From NCBI GenBank assembly GCA_965249215.1, contig CBDFLN010000001.1:1054001-1118000 (forward strand): 64,000 nt of DNA. Reading direction: 5' to 3'. This document shows, in pieces, positions 1 through 8,568 of this stretch. The translations under genes and the position numbers were made by a program. The notes beneath the pieces are model-generated. The model saw only the letters and a list, made by a program, of their open reading frames with translations, was not told the DNA's origin and searched no databases. Positions within the stretch are counted from its first letter, which is position 1; the number at the start of each line of letters is the position of its first letter. This DNA is from G963667675 sp965249215. GTDB taxonomy: Bacteria; Chloroflexota; Dehalococcoidia; Lucifugimonadales; UBA3495.

Positions 1-132
1 TCAATTGACCCGTCCGGTGCGCCGTAGTATAGTCCGGGCCATCCGCAGGAGGGCGCTTCGGGTTAACATACATTATTTGAGGAACAACACCCTGCCGAAA
101 GCCCCGGCGAGCATCAGATAACGGAGGCAAAC

Positions 133-492
133 ATGAAGCGGTTCAGAATCTCGGCCATCGACCACGTGCCCTTGGGCCCGGCAACTCCCATCGAGGGTTG
201 GACCGGCGGTGAAGTCCACCGCACCCGTCAGCCCATGTTGCCTGCAGGCGCCAGCGAACACTTTGGCAGCAGCGTGGTGAACTTCGAAAAGGGCGCCACT
301 ACCGGCTGGCATACCCACCCCACCGACCAGATTCTGGTCATCACCCTGGGCAACGGCATAGTGGCCAACGAACACGAGCAACTGGAAGTCGCCGTGGGCG
401 ACGTGGTGCAGATTCTGCCCGGCGAAAACCACTGGCACGGAGCCGCCGCCGATTCCTACATGGCCCACATCACCATAACCGGTGTCAGCTAG
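133..492 (+). CDS. Small single-domain cupin protein
   Basis: A 119-residue protein that is essentially one cupin beta-barrel. Cupin motif 1 is visible as G-W-H-T-H-P (residues ~55-60), with the later glutamate/histidine pair in the E-N-H-W-H-G motif near residue 98. These His/Glu residues normally hold a divalent metal. A good ribosome binding site (ACGGAGG) lies 6-7 bases before the ATG. It resembles the stand-alone cupins of the carboxymuconolactone-decarboxylase-associated type, which often sit beside oxidative catabolic genes. The substrate cannot be read from the sequence. It is followed 270 bases later by a dioxygenase on the same strand, so a shared catabolic role is possible but unproven. 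Confidence 0.85.
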   Translation: MKRFRISAIDHVPLGPATPIEGWTGGEVHRTRQPMLPAGASEHFGSSVVNFEKGATTGWHTHPTDQILVITLGNGIVANEHEQLEVAVGDVVQILPGENHWHGAAADSYMAHITITGVS

Positions 493-764
493 CCAGAGTT
501 TGGACGGACGACCGTCAACGTATGTTTTACGGGGTCGTGGAACTCTCGACAGGCAGTCATCCTCGCCGGAGACCCACCCGTTCCAGGGGCAGCCGGGTTC
601 CCTGCTGGGGGACAAACCCTTCACGCGCTTTACTCGCCCGTCGCCCGCGGCGCAGCGGGCGTCGACGCCCTGCGGAACGCCAACTATGCCGATAGCTCCT
701 TGGCCTAGCGCTCCCACCTGCCCATGGGCGCTTTGGCAACCAGAGGGCTAGGAGAACAGCTTAC

Positions 765-1868
765 ATGCAGAACGGCAATCACCTGACCATACGCGGCAAG
801 CGGTTTCACTACTCCTGGCTGCGCGATCATTGCTTGTGTCCCCAATGCTTCCACCGGGACTCCTCTCAAAAAATCTACGATATAGGCATGGACCCCGTTG
901 TCCCGCTGCCCCGGTCCGTGGACGAGACTCCTTCCGAACTGCGAATTTCCTGGAACGGCCCCGCGCAGCACGAAAGCGTATTCCCCATCAGCTGGCTGCT
1001 GGAACATTCATACGACCCCCCGCCAGGCCCCGGTCACCCCGGCGAAGCGGTCCTGTGGGACGCAGCTTACCTGGACGCTCACCCGCCTGAATTTTTCGAC
1101 GCTTCCTCCACCCCCTTCCATGCGTGGGCCGGGCAGATTCCCGTCCTGGGCTTTGCCGTCATCCACAATCTTCACGGCGACGACCTCCACTCCTGGGTCG
1201 GCAACGTCGCCCCCATCCACCTCACCGAGTACGGCGTCTCTTGCCGGGTCAGGCCGACGCCCCAGGCCAAGGACCTGGCGCTTTCCAACGCCGGCGAGAG
1301 CCTGTCGCCCCACACCGACGGCTCCTACCGCTGGGGCGAAAGACTGGTGCAATTCCTCTACACCCACTCCAACGACGCCTCAGGCGGCGACACAGTCCTT
1401 GTAGACGGCTTCCGCGTGGCGAGGGACTTTCGCCGGCAACATCCCCGCGAGTTCGAACTGCTGGCCTCAACCCGGGTACAGTTCCGCCAGTATGACCGGC
1501 AGGAGGGATATGTGTTCACGCACACCACTCCCCTTCTGCTCCTCGACGCTGCAGGGGAGGTCGAGGCCGTCTGCTACTGTCCCAAGAACCTTGACTGGCA
1601 GCTTCCATTCGACCAGGTTGAGGAGTATTACCGGGCTTACGGCCTCTTCTCCCGCTTCCTCAACGACCCGCAGTACCAGCGCCGGTTCCGGCTGGAACAG
1701 GGCGACTGCCTGATATTCCAGAACTTCCGGGTCCTCCACAGCCGGAGCCAATACGACCCGGCATCGGGAGACAGGGACTTAGAGACAGGCTACGTCGACT
1801 GGAGCTACGTCGCTGCCCGGCTCGAATACCAGCGCGTCAACGGCTCCAAGCAGCCCTCCGGTGCGTGA
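765..1868 (+). CDS. TauD/TfdA-family 2-oxoglutarate dioxygenase (gamma-butyrobetaine hydroxylase-like)
   Basis: A 367-residue protein with two recognisable parts. The N-terminal ~90 residues are the small zinc-binding domain seen in gamma-butyrobetaine and trimethyllysine hydroxylases, with the pattern S-W-L-R-D-H-C-x-C-P-x-C. The rest is a TauD-type double-stranded beta-helix. The Fe(II) facial triad is visible as H-T-D-G-S (about residue 185) and a distal H-S-R near residue 325, with arginine close by for 2-oxoglutarate. Family members hydroxylate quaternary amines on the carnitine route, but substrate here is not determined. RBS AGGAGA lies 9 bases before the ATG. The last ~12 codons and the stop region are copied again just downstream as a diverged tandem repeat. 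Confidence 0.88.
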   Translation: MQNGNHLTIRGKRFHYSWLRDHCLCPQCFHRDSSQKIYDIGMDPVVPLPRSVDETPSELRISWNGPAQHESVFPISWLLEHSYDPPPGPGHPGEAVLWDAAYLDAHPPEFFDASSTPFHAWAGQIPVLGFAVIHNLHGDDLHSWVGNVAPIHLTEYGVSCRVRPTPQAKDLALSNAGESLSPHTDGSYRWGERLVQFLYTHSNDASGGDTVLVDGFRVARDFRRQHPREFELLASTRVQFRQYDRQEGYVFTHTTPLLLLDAAGEVEAVCYCPKNLDWQLPFDQVEEYYRAYGLFSRFLNDPQYQRRFRLEQGDCLIFQNFRVLHSRSQYDPASGDRDLETGYVDWSYVAARLEYQRVNGSKQPSGA

Positions 1869-2021
1869 GACTTTTGCATGATTCGGGCTCACCCGTTCGC
1901 CTGCATGATTTGGGCCCAGCCGTTCGCCCTGAGGGAAATCGAAGGGAGGGAAATCGCGTCAACGGCTCCAAGCAGCCCTCCGGCGCGTGAAACTGTTGCA
2001 TGATTCGGGCTCACCCGTTCA
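1833..2021 (+). repeat. Diverged direct repeat duplicating the end of the dioxygenase gene
   Basis: The stretch beginning at 1833, inside the last codons of the dioxygenase gene, recurs at 1955 with a 122-base period. About 66 bases match with three substitutions. Within the first copy a shorter unit starting GCATGATT is itself repeated at about 1877 and 1902. The second copy therefore carries a non-functional echo of the gene's stop codon region. This looks like local slippage or unequal recombination. Confidence 0.75.
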
Positions 2022-2194
2022 TCCTGAGGGAAATCGAAGGACGAACGGGTGAGCCCGCGGTCCCCCAAAGTCATGCTCTTCAGGGGGTTGTTCGAAGGCC
2101 GCCGCGCCCCTCGCAACAGGACCCGTTCCGTAGACCGTCAGCGTTAACGAGAAGCAAGAAGGGGCACAAAAAACCGAGGGGGTTCAGCAGCAAA
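1869..2194. other. Gene-free stretch filled with repeats
   Basis: No credible gene lies here. The interval holds the second copy of the dioxygenase 3' repeat, two occurrences of the CCTGAGGGAAATCGAAGG-type intergenic repeat (about 1927 and 2023), and the long hairpin at 2006-2057. The remainder runs up to the 3' end of tRNA-Gln, which is on the other strand. Confidence 0.7.
2006..2057. repeat. Long perfect hairpin, REP-like (possible terminator)
   Basis: CGGGCTCACCCGTTC (2006-2020) pairs perfectly with GAACGGGTGAGCCCG (2043-2057), giving a 15-bp stem. TCCT/AGGA extends it further inward, closing on a loop of about a dozen bases that contains the recurring CTGAGGGAAATCGA core. No T-run follows on either strand, so a classic Rho-independent terminator is not shown. 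It lies between the end of the dioxygenase gene and the convergent tRNA-Gln, where an RNA end would be useful. Confidence 0.65.
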
Positions 2195-2268
2195 TGGCTG
2201 GGGATCGAGGATTCGAACCTCGGCTTCCTGAGCCAGAGTCAGGCGTCCTACCACTGGACTAATCCCCA
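2195..2268 (-). tRNA. tRNA-Gln (anticodon CTG)
   Basis: Read on the minus strand, this folds into a complete cloverleaf. The acceptor arm TGGGGAT/ATCCCCA closes, the D-arm contains GTCCAGTGGTAGGAC, and the anticodon arm CCTGA/TCAGG presents loop CTCTGGC with anticodon CTG. The T-arm carries the expected TTCGAATC. The discriminator is G and the 3' CCA is encoded (TGG at 2195-2197 on the plus strand). The anticodon reads CAG codons for glutamine. Confidence 0.96.
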
Positions 2269-2342
2269 ATGCCCCTTGGCGCTTGGCGGTCTGCCCTGCG
2301 GCCCCAGGGAGCCTGCGCGGGACAACCTGCGCCAGATAAATC

Positions 2343-2371
2343 ATGGTAGTAACGGGCCATACCCCTGTCAA
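2343..2371 (-). promoter_or_regulatory. Sigma70-type promoter for tRNA-Gln
   Basis: On the minus strand a perfect -35 box TTGACA (2366-2371) is separated by exactly 17 bases from a -10-like TACCAT (2343-2348, four of six consensus bases). It points toward tRNA-Gln and would give a leader of roughly 65-70 bases before the mature 5' end. It is the best promoter match noticed in the window. Confidence 0.55.
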
Positions 2372-2522
2372 GGGCGCGGCCCCGGCCCAACTTGACAACC
2401 ATAGCCTTTTGCACCAGAATCACTTGGTTGAGCCGGTGGGCCACGCTTGGCCTATCGGGCGCCGATTCTTGACCCAGGACTGCCCGGGCTCGACACATAA
2501 ATATTGAAACGAGGCCTACACA

Positions 2523-3320
2523 ATGACATCGACAGCCAGCGCCAACAGGTCCACGGTAAAGGTGGGTGATACCGAGGTAGAAGTATTCTCCGGGGGCTCA
2601 GGCCCGGACCTCCTCTACCTCCACGGCTCCGGGGGGAACTTCGGATGGCAAGCCCACCACGAGGAGCTGGCCCGTACTCACAAAGTCTATGCGCCGTCCA
2701 TCGTGGGATTCAACGGCACAGCCAGGCCCGACTGGGTGTACACCATCAACGATGCAACCCACTTCATGCAGTCCGTAGTTCAGGCCCTGGGCCTTGGTCA
2801 GTACGTCCTGGCCGGCCACTCCTTGGGGGGATGGGTGGCGGCTGAAATGGCCGCCATGGACCATCAACAGTTGCGGGGCCTGGTCTTGGTCGACCCCGTG
2901 GGAATCAAGCCTGAAAAGGGCGAAATCACCGAGGTTTTCATGGTTGGCGAGTCCACCCGTGCCAAGCTAAGGTTCTATGACGCGTCGCAAGTATCCAACT
3001 ACGAGGAGCATACAAGGGAGCCGACTTCGGAAGAGGCGGAGACCATCTACTACAACACCGTGATGGCCTACCGTCTTTGCTGGCGGCCGTACATGCACAA
3101 CCCCAGCCTGCCCTATTATCTCAATAAAGTGAACACCCCCGGCCTCATCGTCTGGGGCAAGCAAGACGCCATCGTCCCATTGGAATGCGGCGAGCTATAC
3201 CAACAAGCCTTGCCCAACGCCACCCTCAAAGTCATCGACCGCTGCGGGCATTCCCCGCACATAGAAAAGCCCAACGACTTCCACGCCGCCCTGGGCGAGT
3301 TCCTGTCCGGGCTAAAGTAA
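2523..3320 (+). CDS. Alpha/beta hydrolase
   Basis: A 265-residue alpha/beta hydrolase-fold protein without signal peptide. The oxyanion region H-G-S-G-G (~35-39) precedes the nucleophile elbow G-H-S-L-G-G (~100-105, serine nucleophile). An acidic residue in G-K-Q-D (~215) and the final histidine in C-G-H-S (~242) complete the likely triad. A lid-like insertion lies between. The family covers C-C bond hydrolases of meta-cleavage pathways, esterases, haloperoxidase-like enzymes and others, so substrate is open. It stands alone between two tRNA genes. The start is the first ATG, preceded only by a weak purine tract. Confidence 0.88.
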   Translation: MTSTASANRSTVKVGDTEVEVFSGGSGPDLLYLHGSGGNFGWQAHHEELARTHKVYAPSIVGFNGTARPDWVYTINDATHFMQSVVQALGLGQYVLAGHSLGGWVAAEMAAMDHQQLRGLVLVDPVGIKPEKGEITEVFMVGESTRAKLRFYDASQVSNYEEHTREPTSEEAETIYYNTVMAYRLCWRPYMHNPSLPYYLNKVNTPGLIVWGKQDAIVPLECGELYQQALPNATLKVIDRCGHSPHIEKPNDFHAALGEFLSGLK

Positions 3321-3653
3321 CCCCCTGCTGGTGTCCCACCAGGCCCAGTAGCAAGTAACCCCTGCCGGCCCAACCAGGCCCGGCAGAGAATGGCCTGACG
3401 CAACACCGGACGGGTTCTCAGGCGGTCTGAAACAACTCCAGCCTGGCAGGCCAGGCATGGTATAGCCGGGCTAAAATTGCCCCTGCCCGGCCCCGGAGAG
3501 GCTTGCAAAACCGTCATTCCGGCCCAGCCTACCCTCGTGGAAACGGGGAAGCCGGAATCTAGGGGTGGGGGGCCAGGTTGAACAAAGCCTACTCATTCTC
3601 CGGAAACATGTTCCTTGGGAAGCCGTTCAAAGGTCACTCCCCAACAGGCATGG
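3321..3653. other. Gene-free stretch before tRNA-Pro
   Basis: No coding region is supported. The sequence is rich in short CCTG/CAGG palindromic pieces such as CTGGTGTCCCACCAG and, from 3511, contains a GTCATTCCGGC...GCCGGAATC intergenic repeat. The last part supplies the -10 element for tRNA-Pro. Confidence 0.6.
3511..3572. repeat. GTCATTCC-type intergenic inverted repeat
   Basis: Opens with CGTCATTCCGGC and closes with GCCGGAATCTAGGGG, so GATTCCGGC-like ends face each other. A related unit occurs at 15785-15859, and a shorter relative (CATTCCCGC...GCGGGAAT) at about 28992-29013. Such dispersed elements are common between genes in many bacteria. They are non-coding. Confidence 0.6.
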
Positions 3654-3659
3654 TATAAT
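3654..3659 (+). promoter_or_regulatory. Perfect -10 box upstream of tRNA-Pro
   Basis: TATAAT ends 9 bases before the first base of the mature tRNA-Pro, which puts a start site just ahead of the tRNA. No convincing -35 hexamer is visible at 16-18 bases spacing. Confidence 0.5.
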
Positions 3660-3668
3660 CTAAGCAGT

Positions 3669-3745
3669 CGGGGCGTGGCGCAGCCAGGTAGCGCACCTGC
3701 ATGGGGTGCAGGGGGCCGCCCGTTCAAATCGGGCCGCCCCGACCA
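3669..3745 (+). tRNA. tRNA-Pro (anticodon GGG)
   Basis: A 77-base cloverleaf. Acceptor CGGGGCG pairs with CGCCCCG. The D-loop contains the GCCAGGTAGC pattern. The anticodon stem CCTGC/GCAGG carries loop ATGGGGT with anticodon GGG, reading CCC proline codons. The T-arm GGCCC(GT)TCAAATC matches the standard TTC motif in this species. Discriminator A and an encoded CCA end (3743-3745) follow. Confidence 0.96.
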
Positions 3746-3989
3746 TACCGCCGATAACCAACCAAATGCTGCTGCCAGCGGGCGGCATTCTTGCAACCTT
3801 ACCAGCAAACAGACCCCTATACGGTCTCGAACCACACGCGACGCGCCAGCGCATCTGCGTACGCCCACCAACGATAGCGTACAGCCCCACCCGCCGTTCG
3901 TGGTGAGGCTCTCGAACCATTCGAACTGGGCCCTCCGACAGGCGCAGACCGAAGGTTGGATGGAACAGTGATTCCATACCCTTTGGCTA

Positions 3990-5207
3990 TTAGGCGGCGC
4001 GCAGGGCCACCCGGCCGTGGCGGGATTGAGCCTTGACCACCTCAGCGAGTTCCCGGACTTGTGCCAAGACCTCGTCCAGTCCGCAGTCCAAGTCGATACT
4101 CGTCACTTCTATCGTCTTGCCGGCGTTGCTGATCTTGTAACTGACCCGCTCCGACTCACCGTCGGCGTAGACCAGCAGGCCCGAGGGCAGGTCGGCTGCC
4201 GTGCAGTAAGCTAACATCTGGTAAATGTCGGCATGTTCGAAGCCCCTTGGCTCCAATCGCTTGTACTTGGCGTCGCCGACGAACCTGCAAGACGAGCCCT
4301 CTCGCCACACCAGGTCCGGCTTGAGATGCACCCGGCCTCCTTTGTCCAGGTCGGTGATGCGAGACTCCCCAAAAGCCCGCTCAGAGACGCCCAGCGCCTC
4401 ACGCAGCGCCGCCGTCAGGAATTCCTGGAACAGCTTGTTCATGTCTACGAGAAAGCCCGACGCCCGCACTTTCCCGCGCTCGGCCTCGAAAGCGCTATGC
4501 CGCAGGATGACCCGCGCCAGTTCGACAGCGCCCTTGTAGTGCTCGTTCAGCCGGTTGAAGGTAACCGCCGGGACATTGCCCTGTGGGTATTCGGCTGGCG
4601 ACACGTTGTCCAGAGTCCTGGCTATCCAGCCTACACCGGCTCGAGCCTTGGCCGAACGTAGCCGCATCCGTCCCAACCGGTAGGCCGCTGCCTTCACCAG
4701 GCGGTTTGCCAGGATGTCCTCTGTGAACTCGTCGTATCTCACCTCAACCGGCATGGGAACGCCGAATCTGCGCCTTATCTGCTCGTTAAACCAGATGCGG
4801 CCCCGTACTGTGAACAACGCCTCCTCTTCTGTGCGGTAGCCGTGAAGCAAACCCCGTGAGAAGGCCCGCCGAGACTGGGAAGCCAGGGCCAGGGCCAGCA
4901 CGTCGGGCAGGGCATCCTCCTCGGAGAAGTCGAATAACCGTATCTCCGCTGGCTTGAACAACCCCGTCGCGTAGCACGCCAGCGAAAGAAGTCGCGGGAT
5001 GCCCATCTTGGGTCGTATGAGCACTGACAAGTCCCCAATCTCCACTGCGCCAACGGTGGAGCCTGGTGTGAGCTGATACTCGCCGTCACTGCCAGTCAGC
5101 GGTTGGATGGATACTGACGGCAATACTTGCCCCACCAAGTCGCGGTCGGCGACCGGGAGCACATACGGCTCGCTCGTCTGATACTCCTGCAGCGTTATCT
5201 CGCGCAT
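3990..5207 (-). CDS. mcrC: McrC-like subunit of type IV (5-methylcytosine) restriction system
   Basis: This is the nuclease partner of McrB, which cuts DNA carrying modified cytosines. About 405 residues from the chosen ATG (5207), where M-R-E-I-T-L opens the conserved N-terminal beta domain. The C-terminal half carries the PD-(D/E)XK site: L-K-P-D-L-V-W followed by F-V-G-D-A-K-Y-K, giving catalytic Asp, Asp and Lys, near residues 300-325 of this start. An in-frame TTG at 5297 would add 30 residues; it lies 50 bases after the mcrB stop and cannot be excluded. It follows mcrB on the same strand, so the two are almost certainly one operon. Length and motifs are those of an intact McrC. Confidence 0.88.
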   Translation of the reverse strand: MREITLQEYQTSEPYVLPVADRDLVGQVLPSVSIQPLTGSDGEYQLTPGSTVGAVEIGDLSVLIRPKMGIPRLLSLACYATGLFKPAEIRLFDFSEEDALPDVLALALASQSRRAFSRGLLHGYRTEEEALFTVRGRIWFNEQIRRRFGVPMPVEVRYDEFTEDILANRLVKAAAYRLGRMRLRSAKARAGVGWIARTLDNVSPAEYPQGNVPAVTFNRLNEHYKGAVELARVILRHSAFEAERGKVRASGFLVDMNKLFQEFLTAALREALGVSERAFGESRITDLDKGGRVHLKPDLVWREGSSCRFVGDAKYKRLEPRGFEHADIYQMLAYCTAADLPSGLLVYADGESERVSYKISNAGKTIEVTSIDLDCGLDEVLAQVRELAEVVKAQSRHGRVALRAA

Positions 5208-5350
5208 CTCGTAGCGCCCCCTAACTGGAGGCTTTGGTACCCCCCGGGAATCAAGCAAACTCGCTGCAGCAGACCCCAGCATAGCCCCGACGCCCAACTA
5301 CACCTTTAACTGTGATTCCGAAGCGCAGCGAGGAATCTGAAATTTCCGCG

Positions 5351-7804
5351 CTAGTCCACCGTTTGGGATTCTTCGATTCCTTCCCCACCATCCTCTCTGT
5401 CGCTCCCAGAACCAGAGGCCCGCCGCAACTTGCTCAACCGGAACTCTTCCGCCGCCTGGTCCCCGCCGAACCGGCGCTCCTCGATGTAGGGCAGCACGCT
5501 GTGCTTCCAGATGCGTTCCACGGCAGCATCGTCGAGGCCGTCCTCCATGAAGTAGCTGGGGCCGATGGCGGCGTGGCGGTCGTCTTGCAGCATCCGGTTC
5601 GCCTCGCCTACCACGTCGGCTACCCAGGCCATGTCCTCGAACGCTTTTGCTTCCAGCCACTTCCTAAGGACGCTCTTTACCGGCTCTTCATCGGGATGGA
5701 ACTCCACGAAGTAGAACCGCCGGCGCAAAGCCAGGTCCACCAGCGCAATTGAACGGTCGGCGGTGTTCATCGTTCCTATGACGTACAGATTGTCGGGAAG
5801 AGAGAATTCTTCCTCGTCCTTTTGGTACTGGAGCCGTATCTTCTCGTCGCGGTACTCCAGCAAGAAGTACAACTCCCCGAAGACCTTGGCGATGTTGCCC
5901 CGGTTGATTTCGTCTACCACCAGGTAGTGCTTGGCTTCCGGCTCCTTCCGCGCCTGCTCCGCAGCCCTGAGCAACGGCCCGGCCTTGAGCTCGAATCCCG
6001 GCTGCCCTCCTGCAAGCAGGGTGGGGCGAAACCCCTGCACGAAGTCCTCGTAGGCGTATGAAGGGTGGAACTGCACCAGCGTCACCCGCTCCTCCGACCC
6101 GGCCAGATGCTTGGCCAACTCCTTTGCGACATACGTCTTGCCCGTCCCCGGCGGCCCCTGGAATATCACCTGCCTCTTCTCCCCCAGCAGCGTCACGATC
6201 TCCTCCAGAAACTCGACGGGGAGATACACGTCTTCGGCGAGGGTATTGAGGTCAGGAGGTGGCGGCGGTGGCGGAGGTGGCGGAGGAAGTGGTGGGATTA
6301 CCTCTCCACGCTGGTATGCAATGAATTGCGTTTTTACCTCTGTAGGCCAATCCTCCGGCAAGTCCTGTTCGCCGTATTGGGTCACGCACCAAGTCAACGC
6401 TTGAGCATCGAGCCGGTCACGAAGCTTGAGACCGCGGACTTCTGATTCCATGATGACCTGATCGTAAAAGCCGATCATGTGCTCGTAGCGTTCCCAAATG
6501 TCGCGAGAATCATTAGCGTCGGACGGGCTTTCAGTCAGTTGCCCCGCCTTTTGTAAGGTTGAATACCCGTATATAGGGCGCTCCGCTGCACCATCGGCCA
6601 TTTGCAAAAGTGATGTTAGGGAGGTGAGCGGTGCGAACGAGACACTACGCCCTTGCGCTTCAACTGGACCAATTTCGAGGAAACGCCGAACTCGTTCTTC
6701 CAACAAGGCTGAATCGGGGTTTCCCCAAATTCCCCTCAGGGCCTCTTCCCTTTGGGTCTTGCCCAACTTCATAAAATTGTCAATAGCGCGCCAATCCACC
6801 AAATTATTTGCACTAGGATGACGCAAGGCTCGTTCCAATTGCTGTTCCCAATCAGGGGCTTGCTTCTGGAAGGCTTCTTTAACAGCGGCCAGTTCGTGGC
6901 CAATCTTGAACTTGTAGTTCCGCTCAACCGCGTCGAATTGATTCCATTCGTAGAATCTCTTGGCCCAATTTATGAACTCATCCCAAGGCCCGGGCGGCGG
7001 AGGTGGGTCTGGTTTCCACTCGAGAATATCCTTGTCATGGAACTTGAAGTCTCTCCCCAGTGTCTGCTCAAGGCCCCGGCGAATCTGTATGATTTTCCGG
7101 TCAATATCGTCCGTTTCTTCGGTAACAAACCCTGCAAAGCGTTCGTCTTTGGCTATTTTCCCCTTGTCGTTTGTGCCAATTGCCTCAAAGCTATCTGGAA
7201 AGACGATATGAAGCAGAATCTCCCTTTGAATTCTCCCTGAGTTCTGATTGTTCGAGAGCAGTTGGCTGTTAAAGAGTCGTGTGAACAGGAAGTGCTTGAA
7301 TGCCCAAGGGTCTTGGAGCAGACCGTTTTGCTTGGTGGGTTCCAGACCCTTCCATTGCTCAACGGATTCGATGAGGGTCCCGACTTGAAACGGCATGAAC
7401 ACCAGGCCTGTCCCGAAGCTGATGAAGTTGGATTCCAGACCATCCACGAGGTGGTCTGGAATTTTTGCCGGTGTTGGTGACCATCTAAGCACCTGCTCGA
7501 TTTGCTGTCGCTTGTTTCCAGCTCTGGCCAGAATCAGATAATAGACGTACAACACCTCGCCCATAAGTTGGTAAATTTCCGGCGGACTGCCGTCCAACTG
7601 ATCCTGCAACTTCTCGAAAAAATTGCGGTTGCTCTCGTCCGGCCGGTCCAAGAATCGCGCGTGCAACTCGCCCAGCAACTCGCTAGTCCAGATTTGCTTA
7701 CCAGGTGTGAAAAGCGAGTCGCGTGTGCGTAAAGCGCAATCGACCCACTGTTTCCCGGCCGCATAGACCTTCTCCGCTCCCTCATGCGTCATTCTGCTGC
7801 TCAT
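5351..7804 (-). CDS. mcrB: McrB-like AAA+ GTPase with long unassigned N-terminal half
   Basis: The motor subunit of a McrBC-type restriction system, 817 residues from the ATG at 7804. That ATG has a good RBS (GAGAGGAAAGAG); an upstream in-frame start at 7843 is less likely. The C-terminal AAA+ module shows Walker A G-P-P-G-T-G-K-T (~549), Walker B L-V-V-D-E-I-N-R and the McrB signature M-N-T-A-D-R-S. The family uses GTP, not ATP. A run of prolines (~510-522) joins this motor to about 500 residues that match no domain I can name. In other McrB proteins that half recognises modified DNA, so it probably sets target specificity. mcrC follows directly. Confidence 0.88.
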   Translation of the reverse strand: MSSRMTHEGAEKVYAAGKQWVDCALRTRDSLFTPGKQIWTSELLGELHARFLDRPDESNRNFFEKLQDQLDGSPPEIYQLMGEVLYVYYLILARAGNKRQQIEQVLRWSPTPAKIPDHLVDGLESNFISFGTGLVFMPFQVGTLIESVEQWKGLEPTKQNGLLQDPWAFKHFLFTRLFNSQLLSNNQNSGRIQREILLHIVFPDSFEAIGTNDKGKIAKDERFAGFVTEETDDIDRKIIQIRRGLEQTLGRDFKFHDKDILEWKPDPPPPPGPWDEFINWAKRFYEWNQFDAVERNYKFKIGHELAAVKEAFQKQAPDWEQQLERALRHPSANNLVDWRAIDNFMKLGKTQREEALRGIWGNPDSALLEERVRRFLEIGPVEAQGRSVSFAPLTSLTSLLQMADGAAERPIYGYSTLQKAGQLTESPSDANDSRDIWERYEHMIGFYDQVIMESEVRGLKLRDRLDAQALTWCVTQYGEQDLPEDWPTEVKTQFIAYQRGEVIPPLPPPPPPPPPPPDLNTLAEDVYLPVEFLEEIVTLLGEKRQVIFQGPPGTGKTYVAKELAKHLAGSEERVTLVQFHPSYAYEDFVQGFRPTLLAGGQPGFELKAGPLLRAAEQARKEPEAKHYLVVDEINRGNIAKVFGELYFLLEYRDEKIRLQYQKDEEEFSLPDNLYVIGTMNTADRSIALVDLALRRRFYFVEFHPDEEPVKSVLRKWLEAKAFEDMAWVADVVGEANRMLQDDRHAAIGPSYFMEDGLDDAAVERIWKHSVLPYIEERRFGGDQAAEEFRLSKLRRASGSGSDREDGGEGIEESQTVD

Positions 7805-7998
7805 GGTTCTCTTTCCTCTCTTATGCCTGGCCGCAGCCACCAAGTATAGCTTGTCTGCGTAGGGTCACTAGGGATAACCTTGTCTTGTTCTTGCGACTGG
7901 TGCTGAGATAACCGGCCCGTCGACGGAACCTTGCCGCCATCCCACGGTGGACTAAGCCCGCCTCACACCGGAATTGCGCACACGGACGCCCGTCACGG

Positions 7999-8220
7999 TC
8001 AGTCGCTCAATGCCCTGTAAACGTCCTCGATGGTGATTGGCTCGGCGTCTGCAGTCACGGCAAACACCGTCCCGTCGCCGCGGCCCTCGCCGGTCGCGGC
8101 GCTCTCGAAACTCCGCCTTGCTAGCTCTGACAGGGCACAGCCCAGGCTGATTCCGTTCCGACTTGCCAGCGTCCGGGCCACCGCCAATACGTCATCGTCG
8201 ATGGTTACTGTAGTACGCAT
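7999..8220 (-). CDS. Orphan ribbon-helix-helix antitoxin-like protein
   Basis: A 73-residue protein whose N-terminus M-R-T-T-V-T-I-D-D-D-V-L followed by an amphipathic helix is typical of ribbon-helix-helix antitoxins of the VapB/CopG kind. The first strand would contact DNA and the C-terminal tail would normally wrap a toxin. No PIN-domain or other toxin gene lies on either side, because mcrB ends its 5' region at 7804 and 8221-8568 is non-coding. It may be a solitary regulator, a remnant, or an antidote to a toxin elsewhere. No clear Shine-Dalgarno sequence precedes the ATG. Confidence 0.7.
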   Translation of the reverse strand: MRTTVTIDDDVLAVARTLASRNGISLGCALSELARRSFESAATGEGRGDGTVFAVTADAEPITIEDVYRALSD

Positions 8221-8568
8221 AGTGACATAATAATAGCAAAGGATCTGGTGATCACTCGGCCTGTCGCGGCCAACCCCGCCGGTAGGCCCTTCGACACGCT
8301 CAAGGCGAACGGGGGAGAGGTGGATTGGTGACCGTCAACCCAAACCCACTGACACTTGCTCCTTGCGCCCCCACGCATCCGTACCCTAAGCTACTAACAG
8401 GCCATCAGGCGGCTTGCGCTGGCTTGCCGAACTTCAGTATCGCCAGCCCGGCCAATGGCTCAGAATGGCTCAAAATGTCTCAGGAAAAAATCTTGGCCTG
8501 TCCAGCGCCCGCGGTGTTGCCGCCGGCAGTGTCAATGGGGCTTTTGAAACTCAGGAGGTAGCGAGCGT
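8221..8568. other. Gene-free stretch
   Basis: I see no supported gene. Around 8287 there is a piece of the recurring CCTTCGA...GGCGAACGGG intergenic repeat. The remainder has no strong hairpin or promoter that I can defend. Short open frames here lack ribosome binding sites and family resemblance. Confidence 0.55.

Noticed and set aside
482..751. Possible small gene between the cupin and dioxygenase
   Set aside because: No RBS, no conserved pattern, Pro/Ser/Thr-rich composition typical of non-coding GC-rich DNA.
8325..8561. 78-codon plus-strand open frame
   Set aside because: No RBS and no recognisable composition; lies in a gap containing intergenic repeat pieces.
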